Shown here in pieces: positions 22,790 to 31,738 of a DNA stretch of 64,000 nucleotides. The notes under the pieces were generated by a model that searched no databases, was not told the DNA's origin, and saw only the letters and a program-made list of their open reading frames with translations. Source of the DNA: Ramlibacter tataouinensis TTB310 (lineage in GTDB: Bacteria; Pseudomonadota; Gammaproteobacteria; Burkholderiales; Burkholderiaceae_C); NCBI RefSeq assembly GCF_000215705.1, contig NC_015677.1:1872001-1936000 (forward strand). Reading direction: 5' to 3'. The first letter of the stretch is position 1, and every line of letters starts with the position of its first letter. A program made the position numbers and the translations under genes.

Positions 22790-23481
22790 CGGCCGCGCCC
22801 GTCAGTTTCACGCGCGCCGGCGTGTGGCGCGGGTTCGTGCTGGCCCAGCCCCTGGCGCCGGGCGTGGCGCTGTATGGCCTGGTGTTCGGCGTGCTGGCCG
22901 GCGAGCGCGGCCTGTCCTGGCTGCAGGCCCTGCTCATGAGCGTGTTCGTCTATTCCGGCAGCGCGCAGCTGGCGGCCCTGGAGGTTTGGGCCAGCGCCTC
23001 GGGCCTGGCGGCGCTGCTGCTCACCATCCTGGCCATCAACGCGCGCTACGTGCTGTACGGCGCCGCGCTGCAGCCTTGGCTGGCGCCCCTGCCGCGCCGC
23101 CATGCCCTGGGCAGCCTGTTCCTGCTGGGCGACGGCAGCTGGGTGCTGTCCATGCGTGAGTGGGAGCGGGGCGAGCGCGACGCCGGCTTCGTGCTGGGCA
23201 GCGGCCTGGCCGGCCTGCTGCCCTGGCTGGGCGGCACCGTCGCGGGCCACCTGCTCACCAGCGGCCTGCCGGATCCGCGCGCCTGGGGACTGGATTTCAT
23301 GCTGCCGGCTTTCGCGGCGGCCATCGCCATCTCGGTCTGGCGCGGACGCGGCGACCTGGCCGTGCTGGCGGTGGCGGGGGTCACGGCGCTGCTGCTGCAC
23401 CGGCTGGTGCCCGGCGGCTGGTACATCGTGGGCGCGGGCCTGGCGGCCGGCGCCATGGGAGCCTGGCGCCATGGGAGGTGA
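22786..23481 (+). CDS. azlC: AzlC-family branched-chain amino acid exporter, large subunit
   Basis: 231 aa, polytopic membrane protein (about 6-7 helices). It shows the family segments GVALYGLVFGVLAGERGL, FVYSGSAQLAALEVW and INARYVLYGAALQPWL. The family exports branched-chain amino acids or related compounds together with AzlD. GTG start at 22786 overlapping the gntR stop. The azlD gene overlaps or directly abuts its end. Confidence 0.9.
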   Translation: MTAAPVSFTRAGVWRGFVLAQPLAPGVALYGLVFGVLAGERGLSWLQALLMSVFVYSGSAQLAALEVWASASGLAALLLTILAINARYVLYGAALQPWLAPLPRRHALGSLFLLGDGSWVLSMREWERGERDAGFVLGSGLAGLLPWLGGTVAGHLLTSGLPDPRAWGLDFMLPAFAAAIAISVWRGRGDLAVLAVAGVTALLLHRLVPGGWYIVGAGLAAGAMGAWRHGR

Positions 23482-23482
23482 G

Positions 23483-23788
23483 ATGGGCGGTGAAATGGGT
23501 TTCTACCTGGCCCTGGCGGCCATGGCCGCGGCCTCGTACGCCTGCCGGGTGGCCGGCTACCTGCTCATGGGCTGGGTCCCCATCACGCCGCGGCTGGAGG
23601 CGGCGCTCAAGGCCATGCCGCTGGGCGTGATGGTGGGCATCGTCACGCCGGCCGCGTCGTCGGGCCGCGCGCCCGAGCTGCTGGGCCTGGTGGCCGTGGC
23701 GGTGGTGATGCGGCTGAGCGGCAAGGACGTGATCGCCGCCGTCGTCGGCGCGGCGGTGGTGGCGCTGGCGCGCCGCTTCCTCGCCTGA
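23483..23788 (+). CDS. azlD: AzlD-family transporter small subunit
   Basis: About 101 aa with three to four membrane helices (FYLALAAMAAASYACRVAGY, KAMPLGVMVGIVTPA, LLGLVAVAVVMRLSG, VIAAVVGAAVVALA). It pairs with AzlC. Several in-frame ATGs exist (23471, 23483, 23495). I choose 23483 because GGGAGGTG lies just upstream; the azlC stop is at 23481. Confidence 0.88.
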   Translation: MGGEMGFYLALAAMAAASYACRVAGYLLMGWVPITPRLEAALKAMPLGVMVGIVTPAASSGRAPELLGLVAVAVVMRLSGKDVIAAVVGAAVVALARRFLA

Positions 23789-23832
23789 TCGGCGCCCGGC
23801 GAAGCCCTCGACCGACGAGGTAGGCTCCCGCG

Positions 23833-25053
23833 ATGGATGCCCTGATCGCCGCTTCCGCGCGCGCGCTCGCCGCCGGCGACGCGCTCGGCGCGCTCAAGCG
23901 GGTGGCGCTGCGCGACGATCCGCCGGCGCTGGCGCTGCGCGGCATCGCGATGGCGCAGCTGGGCGAGCATGCGCGGGCACGCGATCTCCTGCGGCGTGCC
24001 GCCCGCGCGTTCGGCCCGCACGAGGAGGTCGCACGTGCACGCTGCGTGCTGGCCGAGGCCGAAGTCGCGCTGGCCATGCGCGACCTGGGCGGCCCGCCCC
24101 GGGTGCTGGCCACGGTGTCGAGCACGCTCGACAAGCACGGCGATCGTGCCAATGCACTGCACGCACGGCTGGTGGCGGCCAGGCGCTTCCTGCTGCTCGG
24201 TCGCCTGCCCGATGCCGCGGCCACACTGGAAGCCGTCGACCCACGCGGCCTGCCGCCGGCACTGGCGGCGGTGGCCGAGCTCACTGCCGCCGAGCTGGCC
24301 CTGCGCACGCTGCGGTCCGGCCCGGCCCAGGCAGCCCTGGCGCGCGCGCACCAGGCCGCGTATCGCGCCGGCATTCCGTCGCTGATCGCGGAGGTGGCCG
24401 AGGCGCGGGCCGCGCTCGACCGGCCTGCGGCCCGGCGCCTCGCGGGCGGCACCGCGCAGGCCTTGCGGCTGGATGAGATCGAGGCATTGCTCGCCGGCGG
24501 CGCGCTGGTGCTGGATGCCTGCAGGCGCGGGCTCGCCACGGCCGGCGCGTGGCAGCCACTGGCACGGCGGCCCATCCTGTTCGCGCTGGCGCGCTCGCTG
24601 GCGCAGGCCTGGCCGCAGGACGCCGAGCGCGATGCGCTGATCGCGACCGCGTTCCGCACCCGCCGCCCGGACGAGACGCATCGCGCGCGCCTGCGGGTGG
24701 AGATCGGGCGCCTGCGCGCGCTCGTCAGGGACATGGCGGGCATCGAAGCGACGCCGCGCGGTTTCGTGCTCCAGCCCCGGGCCGCCTGCGAAGTCGTCGT
24801 GCTGGCCCCGCCCATCGACGGCGAGCAGGCCTCGCTGGTGGCCCTGCTCGCCGATGGCGCCGCGTGGTCGACTTCCGCCCTGGCGCTGGCCCTGGGCACC
24901 AGCCAGCGCACCGTGCAGCGCGCCGTGGCCGAGCTCGAGGCCGCCGGCCAGGTGCGCGGCATCGGCCAGTCGCGCGCGCGCCGCTGGCTGGCTGCGCCGC
25001 TGGTGGATTTCACGACAATCTTGTTACTCCCCGCTTCGCTGCCGGGTGCCTAG
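23833..25053 (+). CDS. Predicted transcription regulator: helical repeats plus two winged-helix domains
   Basis: 406 aa, no recognised family name. Residues about 1-230 are Ala/Leu/Arg-rich helix pairs that look like TPR-type repeats (RGIAMAQLGEHARARDLLRRAA, ALHARLVAARRFLLLGRLPDAAATLE). Residues about 255-315 resemble an OmpR-type winged helix (ARLRVEIGRLRALVRDMAG, IEATPRGFVL). Residues about 330-395 are a second winged helix (LVALLADGAAWSTSALALAL, TSQRTVQRAVAELEAAGQV). No signal peptide or membrane helix. It is 48 bases upstream of a beta-propeller gene on the same strand, which it may control. Very high GC and Arg content. Confidence 0.7.
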   Translation: MDALIAASARALAAGDALGALKRVALRDDPPALALRGIAMAQLGEHARARDLLRRAARAFGPHEEVARARCVLAEAEVALAMRDLGGPPRVLATVSSTLDKHGDRANALHARLVAARRFLLLGRLPDAAATLEAVDPRGLPPALAAVAELTAAELALRTLRSGPAQAALARAHQAAYRAGIPSLIAEVAEARAALDRPAARRLAGGTAQALRLDEIEALLAGGALVLDACRRGLATAGAWQPLARRPILFALARSLAQAWPQDAERDALIATAFRTRRPDETHRARLRVEIGRLRALVRDMAGIEATPRGFVLQPRAACEVVVLAPPIDGEQASLVALLADGAAWSTSALALALGTSQRTVQRAVAELEAAGQVRGIGQSRARRWLAAPLVDFTTILLLPASLPGA

Positions 25054-25101
25054 AGTCCTCTTACCGCGCCGACCCGAGGCGCCGAAGAAAGGAATCCCGC
25101 C

Positions 25102-25779
25102 ATGAGCACCAAGACCCGCAGCCACCCGCCCCAGCCCGCGGCGCGCCCGGCCGAGATCGTGCGCGAGTTCGGCCCGTTCGCCGGCGTGACCCAGGTGCAC
25201 GGCGTCAGCTACGACGGCACGCGCGTGTGGGCCGCCACGGGCGCGCAACTGCTGGCCATCGATCCCCGAAGCGGCGAGGTCACGCGCTCCCTGCAGCGCA
25301 CCGGCGATGCCGGCACCGCCTTCGACGGCAAGCACCTCTGGCAGATCGCCGAGTCGCGCATCGACAAGATCGATCCCGCCACGGGCGACGTGGTGGCATC
25401 CATCCCGGCTCCCGGCGGCGGCGGCGACTCCGGGCTGACCTGGGCCGAGGGCAGCCTGTGGGTGGGCAACTACCGCGGCCGCAGGATCCACCAGATCGAC
25501 CCCGCCACCGGCGCCATCCAGCGCACCATCGAATCCAACCGTTTCGTCACCGGCGTGACCTGGGTGGACGGCGAGCTGTGGCACGGCACCTGGGAGGCCG
25601 ACGAGAGCGAGCTGCGCCGCGTCGATCTGCGCAGCGGTGAAGTGCTCGACAGGCTGCAGATGCCGCCCGGCACCGGCGTGAGCGGCCTCGAATCCGATGG
25701 CGCCGATCTGCTGTACTGCGGAGGCGGCGGCAGCGGCAAGGTGCGCGCCGTGCGGCGCCCCAGAGCACAACCCAACTAG
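25102..25779 (+). CDS. Beta-propeller (Vgb/glutamine-cyclotransferase-like) protein
   Basis: 225 aa made of repeated blades of about 42 residues: VHGVSYDGTRVWAATGAQLLAIDPRSGEV, GTAFDGKHLWQIAESRIDKIDPATGDV, GLTWAEGSLWVGNYRGRRIHQIDPATG and GVTWVDGELWHGTW. Such short propellers are annotated as Vgb-like lactonases or glutaminyl cyclotransferase-like proteins. No signal peptide is visible, so it is probably cytoplasmic, and the catalytic role is unknown. The ATG has AAAGGA upstream. Confidence 0.75.
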   Translation: MSTKTRSHPPQPAARPAEIVREFGPFAGVTQVHGVSYDGTRVWAATGAQLLAIDPRSGEVTRSLQRTGDAGTAFDGKHLWQIAESRIDKIDPATGDVVASIPAPGGGGDSGLTWAEGSLWVGNYRGRRIHQIDPATGAIQRTIESNRFVTGVTWVDGELWHGTWEADESELRRVDLRSGEVLDRLQMPPGTGVSGLESDGADLLYCGGGGSGKVRAVRRPRAQPN

Positions 25780-25821
25780 ACATCCCCATTCCCGCATCAG
25801 GCCCGAGCAAGGAACCCAACA

Positions 25822-26253
25822 ATGAACCACGCCTACACCGGCGGATGTGCTTGCGGAACCATTCGATTCGAAGTCACTGGCGGACCCATCGTGATGAACG
25901 ACTGCCAGTGCCGCGACTGCCAGCGCCGAAGTGGTACCGGGCACGGCTCCTATCTCACGTTCCCGTCGCGCGCAGCCGTGAGGCTGACGGGAGAAGCCAG
26001 GCAATGGGAGGTTACCGGCGACGGGGGCACGGTGAAGCGCCACGCTTTCTGTCCCGTCTGCGGTTCACCGGTCTACCTGACGTTTCCCGCGATGCCGCAG
26101 CTGTTCATCGTGCATGCCGCGAGTCTCGATGATCCCAGCCGGTACAAGCCGCAATTCGTCACGTACTTGGCAAGCGGTCACGCTTGGGACCCGGTGGACC
26201 CGGCCCTGCAAACATTCGAGAAGATGCCTCCGCCCGCGGCATCTTCCGGCTGA
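25822..26253 (+). CDS. GFA-family (glutathione-dependent formaldehyde-activating-like) protein
   Basis: 143 aa zinc-binding fold of the GFA/CENP-V family: GGCACGTIRFEV, MNDCQCRDCQRRSG and HAFCPVCGSPVYLTF supply the Cys ligands. Few members have proven formaldehyde activity, so the name describes the fold only. It has a normal start (AAGGA, spacing about 9). Codon usage is slightly less GC-rich than its neighbours, for example in the middle of the gene. It stands between the propeller gene and the isomerase gene. Confidence 0.88.
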   Translation: MNHAYTGGCACGTIRFEVTGGPIVMNDCQCRDCQRRSGTGHGSYLTFPSRAAVRLTGEARQWEVTGDGGTVKRHAFCPVCGSPVYLTFPAMPQLFIVHAASLDDPSRYKPQFVTYLASGHAWDPVDPALQTFEKMPPPAASSG

Positions 26254-26285
26254 TCCACGGAGCGCAGGTTTATGCTTGCCGCACC

Positions 26286-26927
26286 ATGAAGCTGTACAAC
26301 TACTTCCGCTCCTCCGCATCGTTCCGCGTGCGCATCGCGCTCGAGCTCAAGGGCCTGGCGTACGAGTATCTGCCCGTGCACCTGGTCAAGGGCGAGCACA
26401 AGCAGCCGCACTACGCCGCCGTGTCGCCCTCGCTGCTGGTGCCCACCCTGGTTACGGACTCGGGCGAGGCGCTGGGGCAGTCCATGGCCATCATCGAGTA
26501 CCTGGACGAGGTCCATCCGCAGCCGCCGCTGCTGCCCACCGACGCCCTGGGGCGCGCCCGCGTGCGGGCGCTGGCGCAGCTGATCGCCTGCGAGATCCAT
26601 CCGCTGAACAACCTGCGCGTGCTCAAGTACCTGGTCAAGGAGCTGAAGGTGGAGGAGGAGGCCAAGAACGGCTGGTACCGCCACTGGGTGCGCACCGGTC
26701 TGGAGGCCTTCGAGCGCGAACTGGCGCAGCTGCCGCCGGGCACCTACTGCTGGGGCGACACGCCCACCCTGGCCGATTGCTGCCTGGTGCCGCAGATCTT
26801 CAACGGCCAACGCTTCAACGTGGACTTCTCCGGCCTGCCGCGCACGATGGCGGCGTTCGATGCCTGCATGCGGCACCCGGCTTTCCAGAAAGCCCAGCCG
26901 TCCAGCTGCCCCGACAACGAAGGCTGA
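26286..26927 (+). CDS. maiA: Maleylacetoacetate/maleylpyruvate isomerase (zeta-class GST)
   Basis: 213 aa. Zeta-class glutathione transferase with the signature SSASFRVRIALELKG and the Ser-Ser-Cys-like N-terminal motif region (here RSSASFR, lacking the Cys). It uses glutathione to isomerise maleylacetoacetate or maleylpyruvate to the fumaryl isomer. The gentisate run at 13-17.5 kb lacks an isomerase, so this gene about 9 kb away may serve it. The tyrosine pathway is the alternative. Start ATG 26286; a longer frame upstream overlaps the GFA gene and is ignored. pgeF follows after 5 bases. Confidence 0.85.
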   Translation: MKLYNYFRSSASFRVRIALELKGLAYEYLPVHLVKGEHKQPHYAAVSPSLLVPTLVTDSGEALGQSMAIIEYLDEVHPQPPLLPTDALGRARVRALAQLIACEIHPLNNLRVLKYLVKELKVEEEAKNGWYRHWVRTGLEAFERELAQLPPGTYCWGDTPTLADCCLVPQIFNGQRFNVDFSGLPRTMAAFDACMRHPAFQKAQPSSCPDNEG

Positions 26928-26932
26928 GCGCC

Positions 26933-27706
26933 ATGGACGGTGTGCAGCCGCAGTGGCCGGCCCCGCCCGGCGTGCGGGCTTGGTGCAGCACGCGCGCCGG
27001 CGGCGTCTCGGCCCCGCCCTACGACAGCATGAACCTGGGGGACCACGTGGGCGACGATTCGGCCGCCGTCCAGGCCAACCGGTCGCGCTTCGCCGGCGCG
27101 CTGGATGCACGGCCGGTCTTCCTGCAGCAGGTGCACGGCAGCCATACCGCGGTCCTGGGCCTTGACGCGCGCGACGGCTTGCCGGCCGACGCCTGCGTGA
27201 CCACCGAGCGCGGCCTGGCCTGCACCATCATGGTGGCCGACTGCCTGCCGGTGCTGCTGTGCGATGCGGCGGGGCGCGCCGTGGCGGCGGCCCATGCCGG
27301 CTGGCGCGGCCTAGCGGGTGCGCAGGGACAGGGGATCCTGGAGTCGGTGGTGGCGCGCTTGCAGGCGCTGGCACGGGCTGCCGCTGGCGCCCAGCCTTCC
27401 GAGATCCTGGCCTGGTTGGGCCCGTGCATCGGCCCCGATGCGTTCGAGGTGGGGCCCGAGGTCAAGGCCGCGTTCGAAGCGCAGGACGCCGGCGCGGCCG
27501 CGCTGTTCCGCCGCGGCGCCCCCGGCAAGTGGCTGGCCGACCTGCCGGGCCTGGCGCGCCGCCGGCTGCAGGCGCTGGGCGTGACACGCGTCCACGGCAA
27601 CGACGGCGGCGCCGCCTGGTGCACGGTCGGCAACCCCTCAAGGTTCTTTTCGCACAGGCGGGACCGGCTCAGCGGGCGCTTTGCCGCCAGCATCTGGCTG
27701 GCCTAA
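26933..27706 (+). CDS. pgeF: Peptidoglycan editing factor (laccase-domain, YfiH family)
   Basis: 257 aa. The metal-dependent active site has two His and one Cys: QQVHGSHTAVL, MVADCLPVLL and AAAHAGWRGLAGA. The family removes wrongly incorporated L-Ser/Gly from peptidoglycan precursors and has been linked to purine nucleoside phosphorolysis. The last 69 bases overlap, on the opposite strand, the end of a small membrane protein gene. Confidence 0.92.
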   Translation: MDGVQPQWPAPPGVRAWCSTRAGGVSAPPYDSMNLGDHVGDDSAAVQANRSRFAGALDARPVFLQQVHGSHTAVLGLDARDGLPADACVTTERGLACTIMVADCLPVLLCDAAGRAVAAAHAGWRGLAGAQGQGILESVVARLQALARAAAGAQPSEILAWLGPCIGPDAFEVGPEVKAAFEAQDAGAAALFRRGAPGKWLADLPGLARRRLQALGVTRVHGNDGGAAWCTVGNPSRFFSHRRDRLSGRFAASIWLA

Positions 27707-27946
27707 GCCGGCCGGCTGCCCCGCCTGCCGGGCTGCATCCCAGGCGGCCTGCTCAGCCGCTTGCCGCGCGCGGATCGCCCGTTTGCGTGCCGGCGTGCCC
27801 AGCAGGTAGAGCACCAGCGCGACCGGCGCGATACCGTAGAGCAAAAAGGTGAACACGGCGCCCAGCACCGTGCCGCTGCTGTGGGTGGCCTCGGCCACCG
27901 CCATCATCAGCGCAACGTAGAGCCAGCCCAGGGCGACGATATACAT
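27638..27946 (-). CDS. Small conserved-type inner-membrane protein
   Basis: 102 aa with two membrane helices (IVALGWLYVALMMAVAEA, GAVFTFLLYGIAPVALVLYLLG), then a basic Ala-rich cytoplasmic tail (RKRAIRARQAAEQAAWDAARQ) and a Pro/Gly end. I do not recognise a function. The hydrophobicity pattern and its position between pgeF and phaC support a real gene. Its 3' end is antisense to the pgeF 3' end. Confidence 0.7.
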   Translation of the reverse strand: MYIVALGWLYVALMMAVAEATHSSGTVLGAVFTFLLYGIAPVALVLYLLGTPARKRAIRARQAAEQAAWDAARQAGQPAGLGQPDAGGKAPAEPVPPVRKEP

Positions 27947-28041
27947 GCGTGGGTTTCAGTTTCAGTTTGCTTCCGAAGCGCAAGGCCACGATGGGATACT
28001 GTGGCGGACCCGGCCGCGGCAAGAACATCGGAGACAACGGC

Positions 28042-29730
28042 ATGAATTCTGAAGCAGACTGGACGCAGGCGACGCAGCAGTTCCAGGAACACCTGGGCGA
28101 GGGCTGGAAAAAGGCGCTGGAGTCGTTCCAGCGCATGGACCTGGGCGGTCCGCAGGCCGGCGTCGCCAAGCTCAGCTTCCAGCCCGACAAGCTGATGGCC
28201 CTGCAGCAGGCCTATGTCAGGGAAGCCTCCGAGCTGTGGAACCAGGGCCTGGCCGGCAATGTCGGCCGGGACAAGCGCTTCGCCGGCGACGCCTGGGCGA
28301 GCAACCCGGTGGCCTCGTTCTCCGCGGCGGTCTACCTGCTCAACGCACGCACGCTGCTGGGCCTGGCGGAAGCCGCCGACGCCGACGAGAAGACCAAGGC
28401 GCGGCTGCGCTTCGCGGTGGAGCAGTGGATGGCGGCCTCGGCGCCCAGCAACTTCATGGCCCTCAACGCCGAGGCGCAGAAGAGGGCCGTCGAGACCCGA
28501 GGCGAGAGCATCGCCCGCGGCATGCAGAACCTGCTCAAGGACATCCAGCAGGGCCATGTGTCCATGACCGACGAGAGCGCCTTCGAGGTCGGCCGCAACG
28601 TGGCCACCACCGAGGGCGCGGTGGTGTTCGAGAACGAGCTGTTCCAGCTGATCGAGTACAAGCCGCTCACGCCCAAGGTGTACGAGCGCCCCTTCCTGGT
28701 GGTGCCGCCCTGCATCAACAAGTTCTACATCCTGGACCTGCAGCCCGAGAACTCGCTGGTGCGCTACCTGGTCGAACAGGGCCACCGCACCTTCGTGGTG
28801 AGCTGGCGCAACCCCGACGATTCGCTCAAGGACAAGACCTGGGACGACTACATCGAAGGTGGCGCGCTGCGCGCCATCGAGGTGACGCAGGAGATCGCGC
28901 AGGCGCCGCAGATCAACGCCCTGGGCTTCTGCGTGGGCGGCACCATCCTGGGCACGGCCCTGGCGGTTCAGGCCGCGCGGGGGGAGAAGCCGCTGGCGAG
29001 CGTCACCTTCCTGACCACCTTCCTGGACTTCGGCGACACCGGCGTGCTGCAGCTGTTCATCGACGAGAACTTCGTCAAGTTCCGCGAGATGCAGATGGGC
29101 GGCAGCGGCCTGCTCAAGGGGCAGGAGCTGGCCTCCACCTTCAGCTTCCTGCGGCCCAACGACCTGGTGTGGAACTACGTGGTGGGCAACTACCTCAAGG
29201 GCGAGACGCCCCCGCCGTTCGACCTGCTGTACTGGAACAGCGACTCCACCAACCTGCCGGGCCCGATGTACGCCTGGTACCTGCGCAACACCTACTTCGA
29301 GAACAACCTGGCCAAGCCGGGCAAGTGCACGGTGTGCGGCGAGAAGGTCGACCTGCGCAGGATCGACATCCCGGCCTACGTCTACGGCTCGCGCGAGGAC
29401 CACATCGTTCCCATCGGCGGTGCCTACGCCTCCGTGAACCACCTGTCGGGCAAGAAGCGCTTCGTGATGGGCGCCTCGGGCCACATCGCCGGCGTGATCA
29501 ACCCGCCGGCCAAGAAGAAGCGGTCCTACTGGACCAACGACCAGCTGCCCAAGACCCATGCCGAGTGGCTGGAGGGCGCGACCGAGCACCCCGGCAGCTG
29601 GTGGACCGACTGGTCCGCCTGGCTCAAGCCCCACGCGGGCAAGCAGATTGCCGCGCCGAAATCGTACGGGCGGGGCAAGTACAAGGTCCTCGAACCCGCG
29701 CCGGGTCGTTATGTGAAAGCGAAGGCCTGA
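28042..29730 (+). CDS. phaC: Class I poly(3-hydroxyalkanoate) synthase
   Basis: 562 aa. Polymerises 3-hydroxybutyryl-CoA into PHB on granules. Catalytic Cys C297 in the lipase-like box GFCVGGT, the Asp in VYGSREDHIVP and the His in GASGHIAGVINPP form the triad. The N-terminal domain (about residues 1-190) is typical of class I enzymes. Start ATG 28042 (MNSEADWTQ) with GGAGA upstream; an upstream in-frame ATG would add 31 non-conserved residues. Followed 26 bases later by phaA and then phaB: the canonical phaCAB order. Confidence 0.97.
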   Translation: MNSEADWTQATQQFQEHLGEGWKKALESFQRMDLGGPQAGVAKLSFQPDKLMALQQAYVREASELWNQGLAGNVGRDKRFAGDAWASNPVASFSAAVYLLNARTLLGLAEAADADEKTKARLRFAVEQWMAASAPSNFMALNAEAQKRAVETRGESIARGMQNLLKDIQQGHVSMTDESAFEVGRNVATTEGAVVFENELFQLIEYKPLTPKVYERPFLVVPPCINKFYILDLQPENSLVRYLVEQGHRTFVVSWRNPDDSLKDKTWDDYIEGGALRAIEVTQEIAQAPQINALGFCVGGTILGTALAVQAARGEKPLASVTFLTTFLDFGDTGVLQLFIDENFVKFREMQMGGSGLLKGQELASTFSFLRPNDLVWNYVVGNYLKGETPPPFDLLYWNSDSTNLPGPMYAWYLRNTYFENNLAKPGKCTVCGEKVDLRRIDIPAYVYGSREDHIVPIGGAYASVNHLSGKKRFVMGASGHIAGVINPPAKKKRSYWTNDQLPKTHAEWLEGATEHPGSWWTDWSAWLKPHAGKQIAAPKSYGRGKYKVLEPAPGRYVKAKA

Positions 29731-29756
29731 TCCTCGCCAACCCCCAGGAGCTCACC

Positions 29757-30938
29757 ATGGAAGACATCGTCATCGTCTCGGCCGCCCGCACCGCGGTCGG
29801 CAAGTTCGGCGGCTCGCTCGCCAAGATCCCGGCCACGGAGCTCGGCTCCGTCGTCATCAAGGAAGCGCTGGCCCGCGCCAGGGTGGATCCCGCCCAGGTG
29901 GGCGAGGTGATCATGGGCCAGGTTCTGGCCGCCGGCGCCGGCCAGAACCCGGCGCGCCAGGCGCTGCTGAAGGCCGGCCTGCCCAAGGAGGTTCCCGGCC
30001 TGACGATCAACGCGGTGTGCGGCTCGGGCCTGAAGGCCGTGATGCTGGCGGCGCAGGCCGTCGCCTGGGGCGACAGCGAGATCGTGGTGGCCGGCGGCCA
30101 GGAGAACATGAGCGCCGCCCCGCACGTGCTGATGGGCTCGCGCGACGGCCAGCGCATGGGCGACTGGAAGATGGTCGATTCCATGATCGTGGACGGCCTG
30201 TGGGACGTCTACAACCAGTACCACATGGGCATCACCGCGGAGAACGTGGCCAGGCAGCACAGCATCGACCGTGCTGCCCAGGACGCGCTGGCGCTGGCCA
30301 GCCAGCAGAAGGCCGCCGCTGCCCAGGAAGCCGGCAGGTTCAAGGACGAGATCGTGCCGGTCGCCATCCCGCAGAAGAAGGGCGAGCCGCTGCGCTTCGA
30401 TGCCGACGAGTTCATCAACAAGAAGACCAGCGCCGAGGCGCTGGGCGGCCTGCGCCCGGCGTTCGACAAGGCCGGCACCGTGACCGCCGGCAATGCCTCG
30501 GGCATCAACGACGGCGCCGCCGCCGTGGTGGTGATGAGCGCGAAGAAGGCCGCGCAGCTGGGCCTCAAGCCGCTGGCGCGCATCGCCGCCTTCGGCACCT
30601 CGGGGCTGGATCCCGCGACCATGGGCATGGGCCCGGTGCCGGCCTCGCGCAAGGCGCTGCAGCGCGCCGGCTGGAACGTGCAGGACGTGCAGCTGTTCGA
30701 GCTCAACGAGGCTTTCGCCGCCCAGGCATGCGCGGTCAACAAGGAGCTGGGCATCGACCCGGCCAAGGTCAACGTCAACGGCGGTGCCATCGCCATCGGC
30801 CATCCGATCGGCGCCTCGGGCTGCCGCATCCTGGTGACGCTGCTGCACGAGATGCAGCGGCGCGAGGCGCGCAAGGGCCTGGCGGCGCTGTGCATCGGCG
30901 GCGGCATGGGGGTTTCCCTCGCGGTGGAACGCGCCTGA
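29757..30938 (+). CDS. phaA: Acetyl-CoA C-acetyltransferase (beta-ketothiolase)
   Basis: 393 aa biosynthetic thiolase condensing two acetyl-CoA to acetoacetyl-CoA, the first step of PHB synthesis. Nucleophile C88 in INAVCGSGLKAV, His in GGAIAIGHPIGASG, and second Cys in ALCIGGGMG. Start ATG 29757 with CAGGAG. Second gene of phaCAB. Confidence 0.96.
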   Translation: MEDIVIVSAARTAVGKFGGSLAKIPATELGSVVIKEALARARVDPAQVGEVIMGQVLAAGAGQNPARQALLKAGLPKEVPGLTINAVCGSGLKAVMLAAQAVAWGDSEIVVAGGQENMSAAPHVLMGSRDGQRMGDWKMVDSMIVDGLWDVYNQYHMGITAENVARQHSIDRAAQDALALASQQKAAAAQEAGRFKDEIVPVAIPQKKGEPLRFDADEFINKKTSAEALGGLRPAFDKAGTVTAGNASGINDGAAAVVVMSAKKAAQLGLKPLARIAAFGTSGLDPATMGMGPVPASRKALQRAGWNVQDVQLFELNEAFAAQACAVNKELGIDPAKVNVNGGAIAIGHPIGASGCRILVTLLHEMQRREARKGLAALCIGGGMGVSLAVERA

Positions 30939-30981
30939 GCGAGTAAAAAGAACCGACAGCAACCCTCAAGGAGAGAAGAAC

Positions 30982-31719
30982 ATGAGCCAGAAAACTGCCT
31001 ACGTCACCGGCGGGATGGGCGGCATAGGCACCGCCATCTGCCAGCGCCTGCACAAGGAAGGCTTCAAGGTCATCGCCGGCTGCGGCCCCACCCGCGACTA
31101 CGTCAAGTGGCTGGGCGAGCAGAAGGACAAGGGCTACACCTTCCACGCCTCGGTCGGCAATGTGGGCGACTGGGGCTCCACGGTGGAGGCCTTCACCAAA
31201 GCCAAGGCCGAGCACGGCGCCATCGACGTGCTGGTCAACAACGCCGGCATCACGCGCGACCGCATGTTCCTCAAGATGACGCGCGAGGACTGGGACGCGG
31301 TGATCGAGACCAACCTCAACTCCATGTTCAACGTCACCAAGCAGGTGGTGAGCGACATGGTCGAGCGCGGCTGGGGGCGCATCATCAACATCAGCTCGGT
31401 CAACGGCGAGAAAGGCCAGGCCGGCCAGACCAACTACTCGGCGGCCAAGGCCGGCATGCACGGCTTCACCATGGCCCTGGCCCAGGAGCTGGCCAGCAAG
31501 GGCGTCACGGTCAACACCGTGAGCCCGGGCTATATCGGCACCGACATGGTCAAGGCCATCCGCCAGGACGTGCTGGACAAGATCGTGGCCACCATCCCGG
31601 TCAAGCGGCTGGGCATGCCGGAGGAGATCGCGTCCATCATCGCCTGGCTGGCTTCGGAGGAGGGCGGCTACTCGACGGGCGCCGACTTCTCCGTCAACGG
31701 CGGCCTGCACATGGGGTAA
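30982..31719 (+). CDS. phaB: Acetoacetyl-CoA reductase (NADPH)
   Basis: 245 aa short-chain dehydrogenase reducing acetoacetyl-CoA to (R)-3-hydroxybutyryl-CoA. Rossmann motif VTGGMGGIGTAIC, NNAG (LVNNAGITRD), catalytic Ser (NISSVNGEKG) and Tyr-x3-Lys (TNYSAAKAG). SD AAGGAGA. Last gene of phaCAB. A hairpin without a T tract overlaps its stop and the end of the convergent gene. Confidence 0.96.
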   Translation: MSQKTAYVTGGMGGIGTAICQRLHKEGFKVIAGCGPTRDYVKWLGEQKDKGYTFHASVGNVGDWGSTVEAFTKAKAEHGAIDVLVNNAGITRDRMFLKMTREDWDAVIETNLNSMFNVTKQVVSDMVERGWGRIINISSVNGEKGQAGQTNYSAAKAGMHGFTMALAQELASKGVTVNTVSPGYIGTDMVKAIRQDVLDKIVATIPVKRLGMPEEIASIIAWLASEEGGYSTGADFSVNGGLHMG

Positions 31720-31738
31720 CGCGCAGCACGCTGCGCGT
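31719..31738. repeat. Hairpin between convergent phaB and orphan gene
   Basis: ACGCGCAG (31719-31726), loop CACG, CTGCGCGT (31731-31738) is a perfect 8-bp stem joining the two stop codons. There is no T run on either side, so it is at best a weak bidirectional terminator or mRNA 3'-end stabiliser. Confidence 0.6.

Noticed and set aside
27907..29634. Long minus-strand open frame opposite phaC
   Set aside because: Composition-driven shadow; the PhaC catalytic motifs are on the plus strand.
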